A stretch of DNA of 5,207 nt from Trueperaceae bacterium (GTDB taxonomy: Bacteria > Deinococcota > Deinococci > Deinococcales > Trueperaceae): contig SKMG01000451.1 of assembly GCA_007121175.1 (NCBI GenBank), positions 1 through 5,207 on the forward strand. Direction: 5' to 3'. Positions 1-4,688 of this stretch are shown here, piece after piece (the first letter of the stretch is position 1; each line of letters begins with the position of its first letter). Under the pieces are notes generated by a model. It was not told the DNA's origin and searched no databases. It saw only the letters and a list, made by a program, of their open reading frames with translations. The position numbers were made by a program, and so were the translations under genes.

Positions 1-297
1 CTGGCGCAGCACCTGCTCGAGCGCGGCGCGGTAGTGTGCGCGCACGACCCGATTGCCATGCCGCACGCACGCGAGCAGTTCCCCGACCTCGGCATCGACT
101 ACGCCGAGGACGCGCTAGCCCTGGCACGCAACTGCGACGCTCTGGTGGTGGTGACCGAGTGGGACCAGTACCGCCACCTCGACTGGCAGGCGCTGGCCGA
201 GGTCATGCGCGGCACCGTGGTGCTCGACGCCCGCAACGCGCTGAGGCCCGAGACCGTTCGCGCTGCCGGCCTGACCTACGTGGGGGTGGGTCGTTAA
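1..297 (+). CDS. ugd: UDP-glucose 6-dehydrogenase, C-terminal fragment (5' end off the window)
   Basis: The last 98 residues of a UDP-glucose/GDP-mannose dehydrogenase family protein, in frame from base 1 to a TAA stop. This family oxidises UDP-glucose twice with NAD+ to give UDP-glucuronate for capsule, exopolysaccharide or glycolipid synthesis in the cytosol. The visible part is the C-terminal UDP-binding domain: a Rossmann-like strand with an HDP motif (visible residues 15-17), the family hallmark VVVTEWDQYR (about 49-58), then VLDARNAL, matching the usual 'DgRN' loop, and the terminal AAGLTYVGVGR seen in this family. The TEW form of the hallmark favours UDP-glucose dehydrogenase over the UDP-ManNAc branch. 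The catalytic Cys and the NAD domain lie outside the window, so activity cannot be checked. It ends 29 nt before the solute-binding protein gene, which has its own promoter, so the two are probably separate transcription units. Confidence 0.9.
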   Translation: MAQHLLERGAVVCAHDPIAMPHAREQFPDLGIDYAEDALALARNCDALVVVTEWDQYRHLDWQALAEVMRGTVVLDARNALRPETVRAAGLTYVGVGR

Positions 298-310
298 CCG
301 CTGAGGCCCG
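239..310 (+). repeat. 12-bp direct repeat, 60 bp apart, spanning the ugd stop codon
   Basis: CGCTGAGGCCCG occurs at 239-250, inside the ugd coding sequence, and again at 299-310, two bases after the ugd stop region and just upstream of the promoter of the next gene. Allowing one inserted base, the match extends left to 'AAC'. The second copy is non-coding. Its meaning is unknown: it may be a small duplication scar, an operator-like site or chance in GC-rich DNA. Confidence 0.45.
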
Positions 311-314
311 TGGG

Positions 315-326
315 TATGATGCGCTC
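315..326 (+). promoter_or_regulatory. Probable -10 element of a leaderless promoter for the ABC operon
   Basis: TATGAT at 315-320 fits the TANNNT -10 consensus and is followed by six bases and then the ATG at 327. With initiation about 7 nt after the -10 box, the transcript would begin at or next to the A of the ATG, with no 5' leader. No Shine-Dalgarno sequence precedes the ATG, which agrees with this. No good -35 hexamer is visible around 291-297. The same 6-nt spacing is found at the minus-strand gene starting at 4478. This is a motif reading only; the start site has not been mapped. Confidence 0.55.
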
Positions 327-1982
327 ATGAGACGCATCGTCGGCGCTATCGCGGCGCTCGCCCTCGTGGCGCTCGCCTCCGGCCAGAACACCGTCGTCGT
401 GGGAACGCAGGCGAGCACTGCCTTCCGACCCAACCCGCTGTGGTCGACGAGCATCCCCGACTTCGCGGTGATGCCACTGATCCTGCCGGGCCTCACCGGC
501 TTCGACGGCGAGATGCAGGCAGTGCTCGCCCTCGCCGACGGCGTCGACATCGCCGACGACCTCACGACCTACACCTTCACGCTGCCCGCTGACGCGGTGT
601 GGAGCGACGGCGCGCCGATCACCGCGGCCGACGTCAAATTCACCTGGGAGCTGCGGGCGCACCCGACGCTCATCGCTCTGCCGCAGCCTCCCGGCGAGCG
701 CACCCAGGCGCTGCTGGTCGCGGGTACCGAGGCGTACGGTCGCGGCGAGGCCGACGAGATCGGCGGCATCCGCGTCCTCGACGAGCGCACGATCGAGTTC
801 GAACTGGTGGCGCCGAACGTGGGTTTCATGCGCGCGGCCAGCGTCGGCATCCTGCCGGCGCACGTGTTCGAGGGCCTGTCGGTCGACGAGATCGTCGCCC
901 ACCCGTACCTGGAGCTGCCGAGCGTCACCAGCGGCCCGTTTCGGGTGGCGGAGTACCTGCGCGGCGAGTTCTGGCGCCTCGATCGGGTGAGAGGCCATTG
1001 GACCGGCGAGCCGAGCATCGAGACGCTGGTGGTGCGCACCTTCGCCGACGCCGAGTCGCTGTTCTCGGCGATCGATGCCGGCGAGATCCACGTGTCGCTC
1101 ATTCCGGCCAACGAGCTCGAGCGCTTCGAGGCCAATCCCCGGCTCGCGGTGGTCCGTAATCCGGGGCTCGGCTTCTACGTGCTGCACGTCAACCAGCGCG
1201 AGCCTAGGGTGATCGACGGCTGCAGCGCCGAGAGCTATCATGAGCTGACGAGCCCACGCGCGCCGCTCGACGACGTGCTGGTGCGTCAAGCGCTGGCGTG
1301 GGCGCTTGACTACGACGAGATCATCGACGTCCTGGCGAGCGGCGCCGGCACGCGTATCCCCAGCGCGATCTTCGGCCCCTCGTGGCTGCTCGACGAGGGC
1401 TTGACCGCGTACCGCTACGATCCCGAGCGCGCGCTCGAACTGCTCGCAGAGGCCGGCTGGACGCTCGAGAACAACCGTCTGGTCGACGCCGATGGCACGC
1501 CCTTCCGGACGCTCTCGTACGTGAGCACCTCTGGCACGGACTTCTTCGAGCTCGGCGTGCTGCTGCAGGACTACCTCGGCGCGATCGGCATCCCGGTCGA
1601 CATCCGCCTCACCACCAGCGCGAACTTCCTGCCCACGGTACTCGAGGGCGACTGGGACTTCGCCCGCAACGCCGGCGGCAACTTCGGACGCGACCCCAGC
1701 GAGGCGACCGGCTTCTACGTCAGCTGCGCCGGCTGGGCCAACGCCATGGGCTTCTCCGACATCGCCTTCGACGAGGCCATGCGGCGCGGCGCCTCGACCG
1801 CCGACCTCACGGCGCGCGCCGAGGCGTACCGCGAGGCCAGCCAGCGCCTGAACCACCTGCTGCCGAGCCTGTTCATCATGACGCAGGACCAGCTGATGGT
1901 TGCGGATGTCGGCCTCGACAACGTCGCCGGCACGAGCGGCTCGCACATGACGTGGGACGCGGTCCGCTGGGCCTGGCGCTAG
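327..1982 (+). CDS. ABC transporter substrate-binding protein, family 5 (peptide/oligopeptide type)
   Basis: 551 residues, a normal length for the SBP_bac_5 family (DppA/OppA-like). Such proteins bind peptides, or sometimes sugars or nickel, outside the membrane and deliver them to a two-permease ABC importer. Residues 1-19 form a Sec signal peptide (MRRIVG, then an Ala/Leu/Val core, cleavage probably near ASG/Q). There is no lipobox cysteine, so it is not an evident lipoprotein. Family motifs: WSDGAPITAADVKFTW (92-107), TSGPF (201-205), DDVLVRQALAWALD (315-328) and YDPERALELLAEAGW (364-378). Residues 289-315 look like an insertion, where most members run directly from 'N' to 'PfdD'. Only two cysteines are present, C299 in that insertion and C467; a disulfide is possible. 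ATG 327 is chosen because it begins the signal peptide and sits behind the -10 element. It is first in an operon with two permeases. The substrate cannot be read from the sequence. Confidence 0.93.
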   Translation: MRRIVGAIAALALVALASGQNTVVVGTQASTAFRPNPLWSTSIPDFAVMPLILPGLTGFDGEMQAVLALADGVDIADDLTTYTFTLPADAVWSDGAPITAADVKFTWELRAHPTLIALPQPPGERTQALLVAGTEAYGRGEADEIGGIRVLDERTIEFELVAPNVGFMRAASVGILPAHVFEGLSVDEIVAHPYLELPSVTSGPFRVAEYLRGEFWRLDRVRGHWTGEPSIETLVVRTFADAESLFSAIDAGEIHVSLIPANELERFEANPRLAVVRNPGLGFYVLHVNQREPRVIDGCSAESYHELTSPRAPLDDVLVRQALAWALDYDEIIDVLASGAGTRIPSAIFGPSWLLDEGLTAYRYDPERALELLAEAGWTLENNRLVDADGTPFRTLSYVSTSGTDFFELGVLLQDYLGAIGIPVDIRLTTSANFLPTVLEGDWDFARNAGGNFGRDPSEATGFYVSCAGWANAMGFSDIAFDEAMRRGASTADLTARAEAYREASQRLNHLLPSLFIMTQDQLMVADVGLDNVAGTSGSHMTWDAVRWAWR

Positions 1983-1993
1983 CCCTTTGCGAC

Positions 1994-2018
1994 GCCCGCA
2001 GTTGAGGCAACGACGGGC
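1994..2018 (+). promoter_or_regulatory. Intercistronic hairpin with a possible ribosome-binding site in its loop
   Basis: The 36-nt gap between the binding-protein stop and the permease ATG can fold almost completely. The outer stem is GCCCG (1994-1998) with CGGGC (2014-2018), then a 2x2 internal loop, then an inner stem GTTG (2001-2004) with CAAC (2008-2011), closing on a 3-nt loop AGG (2005-2007). The only Shine-Dalgarno-like string, GAGG at 2004-2007, lies across the loop, and the permease ATG (2019) directly follows the stem. No T-tract follows, so it does not look like an intrinsic terminator. Hairpins after binding-protein genes are known in ABC operons such as malE-malF, where they favour accumulation of the binding-protein message; a similar role here is inferred. 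Confidence 0.5.
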
Positions 2019-2987
2019 ATGCTGTACGTCCTGATCCGGCGGGGCCTCCAGGCCCTGCCGGTAGCCCTGGGCATCACGTTCCTGACGTTCCTGCTGGCGT
2101 ACGTCTCGCCCGGCGATCCGCTGCTGGCCTACGCCCCGATCGACGCACGTTCGGATGCGGAGCTGGCCAGGGCGCGCAGCGAACGCGGACTCGACGACCC
2201 CTGGCTCACGCAGTACGCCCGCTGGCTGCGGCGGGTGCTGACCGGCGATCTCGGCGTCAGCCTGGTGACCCAGCGACCGGTGGTGGCGGAGATCTCGGGC
2301 GCCATCCGTGTCACCATCGGCTTGTCGCTCGCGGCGCTCGTGCTCTCGACGCTACTCGGCATCGGCCTCGGCATGGCCGCGGCGCTCAACCGCGACCGCT
2401 GGCTCGATCACACCATCGCAGTGGCGACCTTCACCACCATCGGCGTGCCCGGCTTCTTCCTGGCCCTGCTGCTGGTGTCGGTGTTCTCGGTTCAGCTCGG
2501 TTGGCTGCCCACCAGCGGCACCCGCAGCGCCGTACCTGGGGGCGGCGGCCTATGGCTGGCACTCGACCAGGCGCGTCACGCGATCCTGCCGCTGCTGGTG
2601 CTGGCGTCGGACTCCGCCGCTTCGCTGGCGCGCTACACGCGCGACCACGTCGTCGAGGTGATGGAAGAGGCGTACGTCCGCACCGCCTCGGCCAAGGGCC
2701 TCGGCTTCGCCGCGCGCTCCTGGCGCCACGCCTTCCCGAACGCGCTGCTGCCGATCGTGACGGTGCTCGGGCTGCGGGTGCCGAACGTGCTGGCGGGCTC
2801 GGTGATCGTCGAGAGCGTGTTCAACTGGCCGGGCATCGGCCGCCTGGTGGTGTCGAGCGCGATCGACAAGGACATCCCGGTGCTGCTGGCGGTGACGCTG
2901 GCGTTCGCGATCGTCACGATGATCGCCAACCTGATCACGGACCTCACCTATGCCGCCATCGACCCGCGGATCAAGCACCCGTCGTGA
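2019..2987 (+). CDS. ABC transporter permease, DppB/OppB-like
   Basis: 322 residues, typical for the DppB/OppB branch of binding-protein-dependent permeases, which form one half of the membrane channel of peptide-type importers. Hydrophobic segments are at about 9-29 (after MLYVLIRRGLQALP), 97-119, 133-158, 185-205, 242-265 and 285-305, giving the usual six membrane spans. The N-terminal YVSPGDPL (28-35) and the segment LTGDLGVSLVTQRPV (74-88) are family features. The cytoplasmic EAA loop that docks on the ATPase is EAYVRTASAKGLG (217-229) followed by RHAFPNALLPI (236-246). VESVFNWPGIG (264-274) and the terminal YAAIDPRIK (311-319) are also characteristic. ATG 2019 is the only plausible start: no start codon occurs in frame between the upstream stop and this ATG. 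Its stop overlaps the next permease start by 4 bp, implying coupled translation. Confidence 0.94.
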   Translation: MLYVLIRRGLQALPVALGITFLTFLLAYVSPGDPLLAYAPIDARSDAELARARSERGLDDPWLTQYARWLRRVLTGDLGVSLVTQRPVVAEISGAIRVTIGLSLAALVLSTLLGIGLGMAAALNRDRWLDHTIAVATFTTIGVPGFFLALLLVSVFSVQLGWLPTSGTRSAVPGGGGLWLALDQARHAILPLLVLASDSAASLARYTRDHVVEVMEEAYVRTASAKGLGFAARSWRHAFPNALLPIVTVLGLRVPNVLAGSVIVESVFNWPGIGRLVVSSAIDKDIPVLLAVTLAFAIVTMIANLITDLTYAAIDPRIKHPS

Positions 2988-3790
2988 GGCTGTCTCGTAA
3001 GCTGCTGGTCGGCCTGGTGGTGGTCGGGCTCTTGGTCGCCTTCGCCACGGTCGGTGACGCACTGCTGCCGTGGGACGCCAGCGTGCGCAACCCCGCCGCG
3101 CGCGACGCCGCGCCCTCGACGGAGCACTGGCTCGGCACCGACCGGCTCGGCTTCGACGTGCTGGCCTTGGTGCTGAGGGCCCTGCGCACCTCGATCGCCG
3201 TCGGCCTGGTGACCAGTGCGCTGGTGACGCTCATCGGCACGGCCATGGGACTGCTCGCGGGCTACGTCGGCGGCGGCGTCGACACGGTGGTCATGCGCAT
3301 CGCCGACCTGGTGCTGGCCTTCCCGGGCCTGGTGCTGGCGCTGGCAGCGGTGGCGCTGCTCGGTCCCGACATGCGCAACGTCGTGATCGTGATGACGCTG
3401 CTGCTGTGGCCCATGACGGCGCGGCTGATCCGCTCGCGGGTGCTGAGCGTGCGGACTTGGCCGTTCATCGACGCCGCGCGGGCGCTGGGAGCGGGATCGT
3501 GGCGCATCGTGTTGCGGCACGTCTTCCCGCAAGTCGCCGGCACCGCCGTCACCGCCGCGACGCTCACCACCGCCGCCGCCATCCTGATCGAGGCCAACCT
3601 CAGCTTCCTCGGGCTCTCAGATCCGACCCTGCCGAGCCTCGGCAAACTGCTCGCGGGCGCCCAGAGTCAGCGCATCCTGGCCACCCGCTGGTGGTTGTGG
3701 ATCCCGCCCGGCGTCACGCTGGTGAGCCTGATCCTGGGTCTCTACCTGATCGGCGAGGGTCTGCGAGACCGGCTGCAGCGGCGGCTTTAG
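2984..3790 (+). CDS. ABC transporter permease, DppC/OppC-like
   Basis: 268 residues, partner of the preceding permease in a heterodimeric peptide-type importer. The GTG start at 2984 overlaps the upstream TGA (GTGA) and is followed at once by MRLSRKLLVG and the first membrane span (about 7-24), so it is preferred over any later codon. It is somewhat shorter than many DppC proteins (about 280-300 residues) because the N-terminal cytoplasmic tail is minimal. Hallmarks: HWLGTDRLGFDVL (48-60; usual family form HPLGTDxxGRD, so Arg is replaced by Phe57), the EAA loop FIDAARALGAGSWRIVLRHVFP (161-182), EANLSFLGL (203-211) with the following P-x-LPSLGKLLA, and the end GLYLIGEGLRDRL (252-264). Membrane spans lie near 7-24, 70-94, 104-125, 131-148, 185-205 and 236-257. 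No ATPase gene follows; the next gene is convergent. Confidence 0.93.
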   Translation: MRLSRKLLVGLVVVGLLVAFATVGDALLPWDASVRNPAARDAAPSTEHWLGTDRLGFDVLALVLRALRTSIAVGLVTSALVTLIGTAMGLLAGYVGGGVDTVVMRIADLVLAFPGLVLALAAVALLGPDMRNVVIVMTLLLWPMTARLIRSRVLSVRTWPFIDAARALGAGSWRIVLRHVFPQVAGTAVTAATLTTAAAILIEANLSFLGLSDPTLPSLGKLLAGAQSQRILATRWWLWIPPGVTLVSLILGLYLIGEGLRDRLQRRL

Positions 3791-4478
3791 CGGCGCCGAG
3801 CGCCACCAGGCGCTCGAGCAGCGCACGCCAGCCGACCGTGACTGGGTCCTCGACTCCGTCGAACAGCTGCACGAGCCGCTCGTAGTCTTCCAGCGTGTCC
3901 AGCGTGCAGCGCAGGTGACCGGCGGCGGGCAGACGCCCGAGCGTGAGATCCAATCCGCCCGAAGCGTGGCGGGCGCGCAGCGTCGGCGTCACGTGCTCGC
4001 GGTCGTACGGGTCGTCGACTTCGCTGGACAGGGCGCGCAGCGTGCCGAGCCGGAACGCCTCTGCGCCGAGGCCCAGCGGCAGCAGCCGGGCGGACGAGGT
4101 CGAGCCGAGGTAGGCCCCACCGCAACGCCGGAACTCCGCGACCAGGGCGGCGATGAAGTCACCGTCGGGTACGACGTTATCGGCGGTCACCCGCACGATG
4201 GTCGCCTCGTCGTCGAGGTCCTCGCTGGCGAGCAGGTAGCGCTGGCGAACGTCGTCGGTCGGCCCACGAGCGACGTCGATGTCGTACGCCTCGAAGGTGC
4301 GAGCCAGGGCGTCGTCGGTGTCGCGGTCGGTGGTCGCCACGACGACGTCGGCGCCGCGGTTTCCGGCCCGCAGAGCGGCCAGGACCGCGCTCGGCACCCT
4401 TGATACGGGCACGAAGGCCTTGGCGAAGAAGCGGCTGGAGTCCGTCCTCGCCTGCACCACCACGCGCACGTCGCTCAC
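3714..4478 (-). CDS. SpsF-like sugar nucleotidyltransferase (cytidylyltransferase family)
   Basis: 254 residues. It resembles the SpsF/CMP-acylneuraminate (CTP_transf_3) family, which activates sugars as nucleotide derivatives for surface glycans; the exact sugar is unknown. N-terminal nucleotide-binding motif VVVQARTDSSRFFAKAFVPV (6-25) corresponds to the family's 'QARxxSxRLPGK'; Arg11, Arg16 and Lys20 are kept, but the usual P-G is replaced by F-A. Then VVVATTDRDTDD (45-56), ARGPTDDVRQRY (70-81), VRVTADNVVPD (95-105, normally TADCPLID), LPLGLGAEAF (133-142), DREHVTP (159-165) and RCTLDTLEDYERL (190-202). GTG 4478 is chosen because it places the motif at residue 6 as in homologues and because TACCCT lies 6 nt upstream; the further GTG at 4538 would add a non-conserved 20-residue tail. 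The last 25 or so residues (Ala/Gly/Arg-rich) run antisense into the permease gene and look unconserved. Confidence 0.8.
   Translation of the reverse strand: MSDVRVVVQARTDSSRFFAKAFVPVSRVPSAVLAALRAGNRGADVVVATTDRDTDDALARTFEAYDIDVARGPTDDVRQRYLLASEDLDDEATIVRVTADNVVPDGDFIAALVAEFRRCGGAYLGSTSSARLLPLGLGAEAFRLGTLRALSSEVDDPYDREHVTPTLRARHASGGLDLTLGRLPAAGHLRCTLDTLEDYERLVQLFDGVEDPVTVGWRALLERLVALGAAKAAAAAGLADPRRSGRDPGSGSPA
3797..3816. terminator. GC-rich hairpin just past the permease stop, possible operon terminator
   Basis: CGAGCGCC (3797-3804) and GGCGCTCG (3809-3816) form a perfect 8-bp stem with a 4-nt ACCA loop, starting 6 nt after the permease stop codon. The position suits transcription termination or 3'-end protection of the ABC operon mRNA. 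There is no T-run on either side, so it is not a classical intrinsic terminator, and the same bases encode part of the convergent nucleotidyltransferase (around ERLVAL), so the symmetry could be a codon coincidence. Confidence 0.4.
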
Positions 4479-4490
4479 CGCGACAGGGTA
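4479..4490 (-). promoter_or_regulatory. Probable -10 element of a leaderless promoter for the SpsF-like gene
   Basis: On the minus strand, TACCCT (4490 down to 4485) is followed by six bases and then the GTG start at 4478. It matches TANNNT and has exactly the same spacing to the start codon as the element before the solute-binding protein gene. No convincing -35 hexamer is seen. A weak GAGG lies further upstream (about 4491-4494), so ordinary translation from a leadered transcript is not excluded. Confidence 0.45.
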
Positions 4491-4684
4491 CCTCGTCGGC
4501 CAGCGGCGCCCGGCTCGATCTCGAGGCGCTGGCCGCACCTTTCATGACCGCGGCGCGCTGCTACTGGTCGACACCATCCAGGGTATGGGCGTCGTCCCGC
4601 TCGACGTAGACCGCGCGCGCATCGACGTCCTGGCAACCGGCTCGCACAGGTGTGGAGCGACTGCTCGCGGCGCTCCCGCGCTAG
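4490..4684 (+). pseudogene. Remnant of a class V (NifS/kynureninase-like) PLP aminotransferase
   Basis: Three pieces in two frames read like the middle and end of a class V aminotransferase. Piece one (4490-4537) gives SSASGARLDLEALAA. A one-base loss then shifts frame, and piece two (4540-4650) gives FHDRGALLLVDTIQGMG, VVPLDVDRARIDVLATGSHR. In the family, the Asp and Gln of D-x-x-Q contact the PLP ring, and a Lys after S/G-H binds PLP; here that codon is AGG (Arg). Piece three (4652-4684), in the first frame again, reads VERLLAALPR and stop, like a family C-terminus. The N-terminal ~150 residues and most of the C-terminal domain are absent, so this is non-functional. It lies antisense between two minus-strand genes; its stop overlaps the monooxygenase stop at CTAG. 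The middle piece is convincing; the C-terminal piece is short and suggestive only. Confidence 0.7.
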
Positions 4685-4688
4685 CGCG
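4677..4688. repeat. 12-bp perfect palindrome over two facing stop codons
   Basis: CGCGCTAGCGCG reads the same on both strands. Its central CTAG contains the minus-strand TAG stop of the monooxygenase (4683-4681) and the plus-strand TAG that ends the aminotransferase relic (4682-4684). Just left of it, GGAGCG (4654-4659) can pair with CGCTCC (4671-4676) across an 11-nt loop, which on the minus strand would be a weak hairpin after the monooxygenase gene, without a T-tract. Confidence 0.5.

Noticed and set aside
36..326. An N-terminal extension of the solute-binding protein reading back to 36
   Set aside because: It is out-of-frame shadow sequence of ugd. The ATG at 327 begins a clear signal peptide and follows the -10 box.
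316..330. A four-codon mini-ORF (ATG ATG CGC TCA TGA) whose stop overlaps the binding-protein ATG
   Set aside because: It lies within the proposed -10 element, so it would not be transcribed from that promoter. With no ribosome-binding site it is probably chance.
294..1946. A 550-codon open frame on the minus strand, complementary to the solute-binding protein gene
   Set aside because: It mirrors the coding frame of a well-recognised protein, has low-complexity Arg/Ala/Asp/His-rich content and no domain. Long antisense frames are expected at this GC content.
2501..2983. An N-terminal extension of the DppC-like permease reading back to 2501
   Set aside because: The extra residues are Arg/Ala/Gly-rich shadow sequence of the first permease. 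The GTG at 2984 gives a normal permease N-terminus and a 4-bp overlap.
3915..4403. A 162-codon plus-strand open frame opposite the SpsF-like gene
   Set aside because: It has no recognisable motif and is fully antisense to a gene with conserved family motifs.
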